Counted from the first letter of the stretch, positions 1 to 7,803 are shown. The stretch: DNA of 8,788 bases from JBELHJ01 sp042091495 (GCA_042091495.1 JBELHJ010000072.1:1-8788); one strand, 5' to 3'. Translations and numbers: made by a program. Notes: generated by a model not told the origin, from the sequence alone.

Positions 1-2
1 GT

Positions 3-26
3 GACATTCCACTAGAATTAAAATAA
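3..26 (+). CDS. Possible 3' end of a gene entering from the left edge (partial)
   Basis: One frame of the + strand is open from the left edge and reads DIPLELK before a TAA stop at 24-26. The stop lies inside the base of a hairpin terminator, which is where the end of a convergent gene would be expected. Only seven codons are visible, so the product cannot be identified. The other two + frames stop sooner (TAG at 13-15 and TGA at 2-4). The region could equally be non-coding, and the gene further left could lie on either strand. Confidence 0.3.
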   Translation, partial: DIPLELK

Positions 27-55
27 AAAAGAAGGCTAAAGCCTTCTTTTTTATT
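22..55. terminator. Bidirectional intrinsic terminator
   Basis: A perfect inverted repeat has a GC-rich core, GAAGGC (31-36) and GCCTTC (41-46), around a TAAA loop. The core is flanked by six A (25-30) and six T (47-52), and pairing extends outward to 22 and 55. Because it is symmetrical, the RNA of either strand forms a hairpin followed by a U tract. On the - strand it lies 7 bases beyond the stop codon of the large secreted-protein gene, so it very probably ends that transcript. It would also stop a + strand transcript arriving from the left. Confidence 0.9.
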
Positions 56-62
56 AACCAAT

Positions 63-3000
63 TTATTTCAACAAACTAAAGTGACCTCTAATAGGTTGTA
101 ATACTTCGCCTGATTTTCTGACTAAATCTACTTTATACCAGTAATCTGTTGCTTCTAGAGGTGACCCGTTAAAAGTACCATCCCAGCTCTGGTCTAAACC
201 TATGGAACCTAAAAGCTTTCCATACCTGTTAAAAATATAAAGCTTTGTAAGATCTAAATTATAATCATCTAAATCTATGCCTTTAACCTCCCAAGTATCA
301 TTATAACCGTCACCGTTAGGTGTTATAAAAGTGGGGAAATATAGAATAGGAATCACAATAGATTTTTCATCACATTGTGCTTCATCTCTTACAACTAGTG
401 TGTAAAAACCACCAGTTAAATCTTCAAAAACACATAACTCCTGATATTCAGGCAACTCATTACTTATGGCGTTACCAGCTTCATCTATTAATAAAAACTT
501 ATAATTATTTAAACCAAAAGCACTTTCGTCGTTAGGATCTTTTAATTGTATTGCATTACGTTTTGTACCACTAACAAGATCAAAAAAGTCTAATTGCGGA
601 TCGTTGATTGCGTAAATACTCACTTTAAAATTTTCAGATAATGCACAATCCTCGTATTTCACAGTAATTTTATAATTACCTTCTTCCGAAACTTCTAGCT
701 CAGGATCTATAGTTGTTTGAATAGTGTTATCTGCTAAAATCCATTCATAAATTAACTTAGTTTTATTATTAGGTGTCTCCAGATTAAGTTTTACCAAAGC
801 TGTCCCTGAATTACAAATAAGCACTTCTTTATCTGTTAAGTTATTGGGATTTAAAACCGCTGAATCAATCTCAAACGAAATATCTGGTAAAACTTCCAAA
901 GTGATTAGTTCTTTTATCCCATTACAACTGTTAAATTCATCGTCAACTCTTACCCAAAGCTTAACAAAACCCCCTTCTGGGTAGCCTGATATTTCATAAT
1001 TGGAGATGTCTGGAATTGCATTTAACTCTAATAATGCATCATTGTAATTTTCGTAAAATGAAACTGTTCTGTTAACCGTATCACTGTTTGCAATATTTAT
1101 TGCATCTGTAATATAGTCTGAAATTGGTATGTTGGTGGGATTCCCTGAACTGTCTTGTGCATCACTAAAGTTAAATGAGGTTTTATTATCACCATAATCA
1201 TAACATTCCTTAAAATGCTGATCTAAAACTGCAGCTGGCAAATCATTATTAACAGCCCTTAAATCAATAGGCTCATCAATATAACACCCTTGATCTGAAA
1301 TAATTCTTACATCGATAGAATTTGATGTGGTGTTTTCAAACGCCTCTGGATTGGGAATCAATGAACTTAAATCAGTAATATCGGTGTAAAACTCAAAGTC
1401 TTCGTTTGCATAATTTGCAGATAGTTGTGGTTTTACTTCCAACAGATTAAACATAGAAATGCCATCTGTATCATTATCACATTGTATGAGCTCACCTGAC
1501 CAAGATGAAGATACTTGAGGAAGTGGGTTCACTTTTAACTTAGCTGAAGTTGATTCTGTTGGCCAACACGCATAATCATTTCTACTTAAAATAGCTTTAA
1601 ATAAAAAATTGTTAGATCCTATTGGTATATTTTTTATAAGTAATTCATTGGTAGTTGTTCCGCTATAAAAAGGTGAATCCGATAAGTTGTTCCAATTTGA
1701 ACCATTATCAGTACTGTTTTGCCAGACAATCTTATCATAACTATATGAAGCATCTTTAAGCTCTAATTTCAATGTGTAAGTACCATTTTCACAGGCACTA
1801 ATTTCAAGAGGAAGCGCTTTAGGAAGTATTGCCACATACTCTTGGAAATCAAAAATACCGTTAGTATTAATATCATCTGGATAATTGAATGAAGTCGCAG
1901 CAGCTGTTAAACCACTTTCATATTTATCATCACAGACATCATCATCACTATCTTCATCAATATAATCTGGTTTACCATCATCTGGGTTATCAGGAATTTT
2001 ATCCGTTGAATCATTATTAAAATCTGAATTTAAAGGTCTTGGATTAGCAGCATCGTGAAAACCATCATTATTATTACTATCTGCAAATACAGCAGCATCT
2101 ATCACCCCATCAAAATTTAAATCTAAAAATGTTTCGAAAGTTCCATTACTATCAAGATCCAATCTATAGTTACCACCCTCAATAAGGTCAGAAATGGTGT
2201 CACCATCAGAATCTGTATCTAGATAGTTTGGGATAGTATCGTTATCTGTATCAATGGGGTTAATTGCATCATCGTGAAATCCATCACCATTACTATCTAC
2301 AAATACTGTAGCATCTATCACCCCGTCAAAATTTAAATCTAAAAATGTTTCGAGAGTTCCATTACTATCAAGATCCAATCTATAGTTACCACTTTCAATG
2401 ACATCATATATCCCATCGTTATCGGTGTCTAAATCGTAGCTATTCATCACCGAGTCACCATCTGAATCTATATCTCTGCAAGCTTGACTTAATTTAAATG
2501 CTGAAGTATTAGAATTAGATTCATCTAAGTTTATATATTTAATTTGAATTGAAGGAGCTAGGTTGCTTCTAATTTGAAAAGTACCTTGCCCGTTATTTAA
2601 AGCCACTCCATTTAATTTAAATCTAATTTCAAATGATGTAAACTGAGTTGTGTTTGATTCGAAGATTCCATCATAATTAGTGTCAATTAATAGTTGGTCA
2701 TCAGGATCATATATACTTAACGTATGTGTTGAAGGGACACTAACAACATACAACTCATTATCATCCATTGTTGTATTTGAAGATGCCGCATTATCAGTTG
2801 AATTGGCTTGAGTAAAACTAAATGATGTTGGTGCATCAAAAATCAATTCATAAACAACATCACTTGAATTAGAAGTTGCACTCGAAGCTGATAATAAAAT
2901 AGATTGATCAGAAAAACCTTGAGAAACTTCTAAATTATCAGCAGAATTTACAAATTGTGAGGAATTGAAATTAGGACCTGAATTATTAGATAAGTCAAAT

Positions 3001-4835
3001 TGGAAATTACAATTAGACTCATCTGTGTTAAGTATGCCATCATTATCAATATCGACATCAATATTATTATTGATACTGTCATTATCTGTATTACCTGAAC
3101 AAACACTAACCGGTATTTCAGGGGAAAATATACTTTCACATATTGTAACTGCATCTGAATCATAAATCACCCCTTCGAGTTGATAGAACCCAGGCACCAA
3201 AGTAACGCCTGATGGTGGGTTATTAAAATCTAAGACTTCAGATGTAGCACCTGATATTGGTAATGGTGTATCATTCGAATTTTGTTTGTAATACCATTGA
3301 TAAGTATCGAAATCTTCAAGACTACTTAATTCCAATTTATCGATAAAGTCAATACAAGATTGATCAGCTCCAATCTCTAATTCTGATGTAATTTCTGATT
3401 TAAAAATAAATCCAGAATAAAACCCTCCCATTGCTGCTGAACCGTCTCTACCAAAATAAGAGACATAAATTGACTCATTTGATGATATACTTACATCTCC
3501 AGCTAAATTGGAGTCTAGGTATGTTACATAATCCGAAAGTCCATCACCGTCAAAATCTGTACCCTGAACACTTTGAGCTGATGATGTTGGAAGTCCAAAA
3601 CCGTTTATTTGAACAATATTTGGAGTTGATGTCCCTTTATTAAATCGCCTAGTTACTATACCAACATTACCCTCAAAAGTTTGAGATGCAGACGATCCTA
3701 CTTCATCAATTGCTGGAATATTATCTATATTACTTGGTGTTTTACAACTTAGAGGCGGCACAAAAAATAATTCTTGATTTGCAGCATTAGAAGCACCTCC
3801 AATTCCTTGAAAAGCATAAGTTGTTTTATCTGTATAGACATACATGTTTGCTCCAGAAGAACTTGAGCTATACATTGATTCGTCTATTGAGACATAATCT
3901 CCTGCAAACTGAAGTGTTGAATATAGTGTGCCTCCAATAGAAACTTGAGTATTATCTTCATTAGCAACAATAATAGGTCTTTCAATATTTGCATTTCCAG
4001 AGCCATTACCTCTTATAAAGATATACTCACTATCTCCTGAAGACTGCTGAATTGTAGATAATGGTGCAATTTGATCAATTCCAAAATCCCTACCATTTGC
4101 TACATCATTAGAGCCGTTTGTAGAGCCTGAATTTACTACAATGTTTTTATTAGATAGTATTCGTGCTCCAATGAATGCATCCCCATTTAAATTATCAGTA
4201 GGTAAAGAACATAAAATATAAACCTCACCTCTATCCAATAAGATATTTGATGTTTGAGCCCCATTATGAAAATAATCCACATCAGCATCCACATCCTGGA
4301 AATCTATAACGGTTCCATCCTCAATTGCCATTACTGATATAAAATTTAACCACAAAGACGACGTCGCTCTTTGACTTGTAAAAGTTCCTGCTCTAAAATC
4401 TTTACCTAACCCAGCAAGCCCCTTTGATACTAATGACCCTGCCTGTGAAGCATTTCCATTAGATTCAATTCCTGATAAAAGCCTGACAGAGGCATACACC
4501 GGCTCCTCTGATTCAATAATAATACCTGAATCGGTAATTTTATTTGATGTTAAGTTCACGTCAACAACAAAAGAATTAGTATTGCCAGTCCCCAGGTATA
4601 TTTCAAGGGGATTATTGTTACTAAGTGTGAATGATTGTTTTACCCCAGATAAGCTAACCTCTATATTAAAGGTAGTTGTAACTGGTGAAGAAATATGTAA
4701 ATACTGTTCCCCTGCACGAGAATTTGCTGAAGTACTTTCAGTTGTGATTGGAGGTATATAATGGGTTTTACTTAATTGGGCATAAGCATTAAAAAAACCA
4801 AAATAAATAACTACAAATACGATAAGTAATCGCAT
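63..4835 (-). CDS. Giant T9SS-secreted surface protein with type B sorting domain, IgGFc-binding-like N-terminus and TSP3-like repeats
   Basis: This 1590-residue protein is probably exported by Sec, moved across the outer membrane by the type IX secretion system and attached to or released from the cell surface. The ATG at 4835-4833 gives a clean signal peptide (MRLLIVF... ending NAYA|Q, about 20 residues). The frame extends upstream to a TTG at 4862, which would bury the signal behind nine extra residues and is less likely. Residues about 100-365 resemble the IgGFc-binding N-terminal domain of bacterial adhesin-like proteins (EEPVYASVRLLSG, later ERPIIVANEDNTQV). Then come a segment with YVSYFGRDGSAAMGGFYSGF, an Ig-like region, a short acidic DxDxDG cluster (about 575-607), a beta-rich insert, a long TSP3-like calcium-binding cluster (about 785-975) and Cys-containing Ig-like regions. 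The C-terminus (about 1500-1590; TPNGDGYNDTW, IFNRYGKLL, DYWYKV, GHFSLLK) is the gliding-motility-associated or type B sorting domain. Surface adhesion is a reasonable guess; the ligand is unknown. Confidence 0.9.
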   Translation of the reverse strand: MRLLIVFVVIYFGFFNAYAQLSKTHYIPPITTESTSANSRAGEQYLHISSPVTTTFNIEVSLSGVKQSFTLSNNNPLEIYLGTGNTNSFVVDVNLTSNKITDSGIIIESEEPVYASVRLLSGIESNGNASQAGSLVSKGLAGLGKDFRAGTFTSQRATSSLWLNFISVMAIEDGTVIDFQDVDADVDYFHNGAQTSNILLDRGEVYILCSLPTDNLNGDAFIGARILSNKNIVVNSGSTNGSNDVANGRDFGIDQIAPLSTIQQSSGDSEYIFIRGNGSGNANIERPIIVANEDNTQVSIGGTLYSTLQFAGDYVSIDESMYSSSSSGANMYVYTDKTTYAFQGIGGASNAANQELFFVPPLSCKTPSNIDNIPAIDEVGSSASQTFEGNVGIVTRRFNKGTSTPNIVQINGFGLPTSSAQSVQGTDFDGDGLSDYVTYLDSNLAGDVSISSNESIYVSYFGRDGSAAMGGFYSGFIFKSEITSELEIGADQSCIDFIDKLELSSLEDFDTYQWYYKQNSNDTPLPISGATSEVLDFNNPPSGVTLVPGFYQLEGVIYDSDAVTICESIFSPEIPVSVCSGNTDNDSINNNIDVDIDNDGILNTDESNCNFQFDLSNNSGPNFNSSQFVNSADNLEVSQGFSDQSILLSASSATSNSSDVVYELIFDAPTSFSFTQANSTDNAASSNTTMDDNELYVVSVPSTHTLSIYDPDDQLLIDTNYDGIFESNTTQFTSFEIRFKLNGVALNNGQGTFQIRSNLAPSIQIKYINLDESNSNTSAFKLSQACRDIDSDGDSVMNSYDLDTDNDGIYDVIESGNYRLDLDSNGTLETFLDLNFDGVIDATVFVDSNGDGFHDDAINPIDTDNDTIPNYLDTDSDGDTISDLIEGGNYRLDLDSNGTFETFLDLNFDGVIDAAVFADSNNNDGFHDAANPRPLNSDFNNDSTDKIPDNPDDGKPDYIDEDSDDDVCDDKYESGLTAAATSFNYPDDINTNGIFDFQEYVAILPKALPLEISACENGTYTLKLELKDASYSYDKIVWQNSTDNGSNWNNLSDSPFYSGTTTNELLIKNIPIGSNNFLFKAILSRNDYACWPTESTSAKLKVNPLPQVSSSWSGELIQCDNDTDGISMFNLLEVKPQLSANYANEDFEFYTDITDLSSLIPNPEAFENTTSNSIDVRIISDQGCYIDEPIDLRAVNNDLPAAVLDQHFKECYDYGDNKTSFNFSDAQDSSGNPTNIPISDYITDAINIANSDTVNRTVSFYENYNDALLELNAIPDISNYEISGYPEGGFVKLWVRVDDEFNSCNGIKELITLEVLPDISFEIDSAVLNPNNLTDKEVLICNSGTALVKLNLETPNNKTKLIYEWILADNTIQTTIDPELEVSEEGNYKITVKYEDCALSENFKVSIYAINDPQLDFFDLVSGTKRNAIQLKDPNDESAFGLNNYKFLLIDEAGNAISNELPEYQELCVFEDLTGGFYTLVVRDEAQCDEKSIVIPILYFPTFITPNGDGYNDTWEVKGIDLDDYNLDLTKLYIFNRYGKLLGSIGLDQSWDGTFNGSPLEATDYWYKVDLVRKSGEVLQPIRGHFSLLK
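2052..2176 (-). repeat. Copy 2 of an internal coding duplication (calcium-binding repeat unit)
   Basis: This is the C-terminal copy of a repeated coding unit in the large surface-protein gene. It encodes NYRLDLDSNGTFETFLDLN followed by FDGVIDAAVFADSNNNDGFH. Positions 2101-2176 match 2317-2392 with only two mismatches in 76 bases, at a constant offset of 216 bp (72 codons). Outside that core the copies stay alignable with a one-codon insertion (NNNDG against NGDG). The acidic DxDxNG and DxNxDG loops look like EF-hand or TSP3 calcium ligands. Confidence 0.85.
2271..2392 (-). repeat. Copy 1 of an internal coding duplication (calcium-binding repeat unit)
   Basis: This is the N-terminal partner of the copy at 2052-2176 and encodes NYRLDLDSNGTLETFLDLN followed by FDGVIDATVFVDSNGDGFH. 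The two third-position-like differences in the 76-base core (2325 against 2109, and 2354 against 2138) point to a recent duplication or ongoing gene conversion, because the surrounding TSP3-like units have diverged much further. Confidence 0.85.
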
Positions 4836-5142
4836 AGATATTATATCAAAAAAATTATACAAGCATTGTAGGCGGTTAATTTGGTTAATGCAATTTATGA
4901 ATATTAATTGTTTAATTAATATAATATCTGTAACACGTTAATATAATTTTATATAATAGAATTTACAAAAATGAACATATTTATCCATACTAAATAATGT
5001 GCATGCATAACATGTTGACTAACAAGCATCAATTTTTAACAAATTTTAGCATTACATCGTTTTAATTTCATGACATACTTTTGTTAATGAAAATAAATTC
5101 TATATTTGGATTACTCAAATCACATACTAAACCTACCAGATT
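4836..5142. other. AT-rich divergent intergenic region
   Basis: The 307 bp between the start of the large surface-protein gene (- strand) and the response-regulator gene (+ strand) contain no convincing coding frame. They must carry both promoters. The + strand side has a good Bacteroidota-type promoter at 5081-5108. For the - strand gene the best -7-like site I find is CATTTTTG (reverse complement of 4966-4973), one base off TAnnTTTG and without a clear upstream TTG, so its promoter is unresolved. Small palindromes (TGCATGCA at 5000-5007; TGTT-GACT-AACA at 5013-5024) could be protein-binding sites, but they are short enough to occur by chance. Confidence 0.6.
5081..5108 (+). promoter_or_regulatory. 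Candidate promoter of the response-regulator gene (TTG-N17-TATATTTG)
   Basis: TTG at 5081-5083 is followed after 17 bases by TATATTTG at 5101-5108, a perfect match to the Bacteroidota -7 element TAnnTTTG with a plausible -33 TTG. Transcription would begin a few bases after 5108, giving a leader of roughly 30 nt before the ATG at 5143. A second TAnnTTTG match (TACTTTTG, 5076-5083) overlaps the -33 element but has no TTG at suitable distance upstream. No Shine-Dalgarno sequence precedes the ATG, as is usual in this phylum. Confidence 0.6.
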
Positions 5143-5772
5143 ATGATTAAAATTGTTGTAATCGACAAGCACCCAGTTATTAGGGTTGCTTTCGATTTAT
5201 TTTTCAAAGAAGATTCCAACATTACGCTTGTTAAAACACTTCAAAATGCATCAGATGCATTTGATTACTTAGCTTCTAATGTAGTTGATGTGGTCATTAC
5301 TGAAATTGACCTTCCTGATTTAAATGGGATTACTGCACTTAGAGCGATTAAAAAATCTTATGAGAACACTCAAGTTATTATGTTTAGCTCTCAACCTGAA
5401 GAAGTATATGCAATAAGCACTTTAAAGGCTGGAGCTTCTGGATACATTAATAAAGGAGCCGATTTAAATATAGTAAAAGATGCTATTTTAAAAGTAAACC
5501 GAGGCGAAACTTACCTGAGTGACTCCATAGCAAAGCATCTTATTTATGATGACACCAGAAACTTATTATCTAGTAAATTTAAAAAATTGTCATCAAGAGA
5601 GATTGAAGTATTAAAACTACTTTCTCAAGGAAGGAAAAATAAAGAAATTGCCTCTGAGCTTGAAATCAGTGAGAAAACTGTTAGTACCTATAAGACTAGA
5701 CTCTATAAAAAAATGGAAGTCACCAATCTTGTAGATCTTATTCATCAGACTGAACATCTCCAACTAACTTAG
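5143..5772 (+). CDS. NarL/LuxR-type response regulator with atypical receiver domain
   Basis: The 209-residue protein has a CheY-like receiver (about 1-120) and a LuxR-type helix-turn-helix DNA-binding domain (about 146-205; KKLSSREIEVLKLLSQGRKN, then IASELEISEKTVSTYKTRLY). It has the size and layout of NarL/FixJ transcription factors. The receiver keeps Asp8, Ser82 (switch Ser/Thr) and Lys104, but the second acidic-pocket residue is Lys9 (IDKHP instead of DDHP). The phosphoacceptor position, four residues before the conserved Pro58, is Glu54 (ITEIDLP). Glu cannot be phosphorylated like Asp and often imitates the phosphorylated state, so the protein may be constitutively active or controlled by other means (inference). 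No histidine kinase lies nearby. It is divergent from the large surface-protein gene, a possible but unproven target, and overlaps the end of dnaG by 9 bp. Confidence 0.93.
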   Translation: MIKIVVIDKHPVIRVAFDLFFKEDSNITLVKTLQNASDAFDYLASNVVDVVITEIDLPDLNGITALRAIKKSYENTQVIMFSSQPEEVYAISTLKAGASGYINKGADLNIVKDAILKVNRGETYLSDSIAKHLIYDDTRNLLSSKFKKLSSREIEVLKLLSQGRKNKEIASELEISEKTVSTYKTRLYKKMEVTNLVDLIHQTEHLQLT

Positions 5773-7728
5773 GTTGTTACCAACTACACGACCTAATTTT
5801 CTTGACAATAACATTTTAAGGCTTAAATAGTCTTTAACATCTTCCATTACAATTCTTGAGTCAGATTCTGGCTCAAGAGTTTTTTGTTTAAATTCTATAA
5901 TCTTTTTATCTATTAAAAAACATCTTAAGTTTAAAATAGTTTGAGTTACTAATTGCGCAATAGAATCTTCTTTACCTTTAGTAATGATATTATTTCGTTG
6001 CCAATCATGAAGGTTATACTTCTCGTCATCCATTAATATGGAAGTCACCTCAATAGCTAGATCTTGATTTAATCCATTAATAAAATTCGTAGTAGAAAAA
6101 TTATCAGACTGTCCATAAGCCGTTATTATGCTGTGATATAAATCTTGAAAAACTTGGTTTGAAAATAACATTTCATCTTCCTGAAGATCCATATAAATTT
6201 TATCAAATACCTTTAAGTTTACTACTTGAGGTTCTAACTTTAATTCTCCGGAATCCTCATCTTCTTTTAAAACTAAATCTTCAAAATCCTCTGCCTTTTT
6301 TCCATATAATATTAAAATTTCTATAATTTTTCTTTCTAGGTGGTATTGGACATCAACTTTTGGTGCTTTAGATTTTTGCGTTACCACCTTGAGTGGCTCA
6401 GAGGTCCTTTTTTGAGAACTATTATTATCACGTTTGGACAGTTGTGCTAAAGTAGAAAACAAAACCTCCTCACTTATTTCCATAATTTTAGAACACGCCT
6501 GAATATAAACCTCTCTTTTAATTTGATCGGGGATCTTTGAAATACTTCCTATAATATCTCTTATAGTTTCTGCTTTTTTAACAGGGTCATTTTTCGATTC
6601 CTCCACTAGCATGGAGGCTTTGTATTGAATGAAATCTTTGGAATTAGAATCCAAGTAAATCTTTAGATCATCCAAAGTATGTTTTTTTGCAAAACTGTCT
6701 GGATCTTCACCTTCAGGAAAAGAACAAACTTTGACATTCATACCTTGTTCTAAAATAAGATCTATACCTCTTAAAGATGCTCTTATACCTGCCGCATCCC
6801 CATCAAAAAGAACTGTAATGTTATTAGTTAGACGGTTTATCAATCTTATTTGATCTGGTGTAAGTGCAGTTCCTGAAGACGCTACCACATTTTCTATTCC
6901 GGTTTGAAAAAACTGAATAACATCGGTGTAACCTTCTACTAAATAACAATTATCTTCTTTGGCTATACTTTGTTTAGCCGTGTAAATACCATACAAGACC
7001 TTACTTTTGTGGTATATTTCACTTTCTGGAGAGTTGAGATATTTGGCTGCTTTCTTTTCATTTTTTAGAATACGACCACCGAAACCTAGTACGCGTCCAC
7101 TCATACTTTTGATAGGAAAAATAACACGTCCTTTAAAGCGGTCAAACTGCTTTTCATCCTTTACAATGGTTAGCCCTGTTTTTTCAAGAAAATCGAGTTG
7201 ATATTCTTTTTTTAATGCGGCATTTGTAAAGGCATCCCATTCATCTAAGGCATAACCTAAATCAAATTTTTTGATGGTTTGATCTGTAAATCCCCGTTCT
7301 TTAAAGTAACTTAAACCAATAGACTTTCCTTGATCTGTCTCATGCATGATCTCTTTGAAATAGTTATTGGCAAATTCGTTAACCAAATACATACTCTCCC
7401 GCACATCTTGCTCTTGTTTTTGAGCATCGGTCTGAACGGTTTCTTCTACTTCAATATTGTACTTCTTAGCTAAATATTTTATGGCCTCTGGATACGTAAA
7501 ATGTTCGTGCTCCATTAAAAAAGTCACTGCGTTACCACCTTTACCACTAGAGAAATCTTTCCAAATTTGTTTAACCGGAGAAACCATAAAGCTTGGCGAC
7601 TTCTCGTCACTAAAAGGGCTTAACCCTTTAAAGTTTGATCCTGACTTTTTTAACTGTACGAAATCTCCAATAACCTCTTCTACACGAGCAGCTTCAAATA
7701 CTTTATATATAGTAGATTGTGAAATCAA
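5764..7728 (-). CDS. dnaG: DNA primase DnaG
   Basis: DnaG makes the short RNA primers for leading- and lagging-strand synthesis, working with the replicative helicase DnaB. The 654 residues show a degenerate zinc-binding-type domain (about 1-98), the primase core (about 120-250; RFKGRVIFPI, GRVLGFGGRIL, KYLNSPES), a Toprim domain (about 255-350) and, after a polar linker near 435-455, a C-terminal region where helicase binding is expected. Catalytic residues are present: Glu265 (VEGYTD), Asp309 and Asp311 (FDGDAAG), and Asp342 and Asp344 (GEDPDSF). The four zinc ligands of the classical CHC2 finger are replaced by Ser37, Ser40, Asp58 and Ser61. The start is a TTG at 7728-7726, giving MISQSTIYKVFEAA. 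An in-frame TAA lies just upstream and the next in-frame ATG (Met48) would cut the first domain. The start codon is inside a 15-bp inverted repeat. The gene lies 112 bp after a prenyl synthase gene on the same strand. Confidence 0.97.
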   Translation of the reverse strand: MISQSTIYKVFEAARVEEVIGDFVQLKKSGSNFKGLSPFSDEKSPSFMVSPVKQIWKDFSSGKGGNAVTFLMEHEHFTYPEAIKYLAKKYNIEVEETVQTDAQKQEQDVRESMYLVNEFANNYFKEIMHETDQGKSIGLSYFKERGFTDQTIKKFDLGYALDEWDAFTNAALKKEYQLDFLEKTGLTIVKDEKQFDRFKGRVIFPIKSMSGRVLGFGGRILKNEKKAAKYLNSPESEIYHKSKVLYGIYTAKQSIAKEDNCYLVEGYTDVIQFFQTGIENVVASSGTALTPDQIRLINRLTNNITVLFDGDAAGIRASLRGIDLILEQGMNVKVCSFPEGEDPDSFAKKHTLDDLKIYLDSNSKDFIQYKASMLVEESKNDPVKKAETIRDIIGSISKIPDQIKREVYIQACSKIMEISEEVLFSTLAQLSKRDNNSSQKRTSEPLKVVTQKSKAPKVDVQYHLERKIIEILILYGKKAEDFEDLVLKEDEDSGELKLEPQVVNLKVFDKIYMDLQEDEMLFSNQVFQDLYHSIITAYGQSDNFSTTNFINGLNQDLAIEVTSILMDDEKYNLHDWQRNNIITKGKEDSIAQLVTQTILNLRCFLIDKKIIEFKQKTLEPESDSRIVMEDVKDYLSLKMLLSRKLGRVVGNNLS

Positions 7729-7777
7729 ATTAATTGTGCTTTATAGTTGTAAAACTAATCAATTGATTTCACAATCT
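7714..7777 (-). promoter_or_regulatory. Inverted repeat spanning the dnaG start codon (possible start-sequestering hairpin)
   Basis: Positions 7714-7728 (AGATTGTGAAATCAA) and 7763-7777 (TTGATTTCACAATCT) are perfect reverse complements over 15 bp, separated by 34 bp. On the dnaG transcript the upstream arm pairs with the TTG start and the next four codons. If the transcript starts upstream of 7777, this would form a stem that hides the initiation site. No T tract follows, so it is not an intrinsic terminator. At the DNA level it could instead be a pair of protein-binding sites. The repeat is directly visible; any regulatory role is inferred. Confidence 0.45.
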
Positions 7778-7803
7778 GTAATATTAAAACATGATGTTAT
7801 TAA

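Noticed and set aside
2052..2392. Repeated motifs as a CRISPR-like array
   Set aside because: There are only two copies, they are in frame within one gene, and they encode calcium-binding-type repeats.
2948..3643. Several short open frames (70 codons or so) overlapping the large surface-protein gene
   Set aside because: They are alternative-frame readings of repeat-rich, AT-rich coding DNA, with low-complexity translations and no start-site support.
4836..4862. Upstream TTG start for the large surface-protein gene
   Set aside because: It adds nine residues including Asp and Phe-Phe before a well-formed signal peptide that begins at the ATG at 4835; the ATG fits export better.
5076..5083. 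TACTTTTG as the -7 element of the response-regulator promoter
   Set aside because: It matches TAnnTTTG but has no TTG at suitable spacing upstream, and it overlaps the -33 element of the better candidate at 5081-5108.
7714..7777. Inverted repeat as a terminator for the prenyl synthase transcript
   Set aside because: The stem is AT-rich, has a 34-base loop, and is followed by dnaG codons rather than a T tract.
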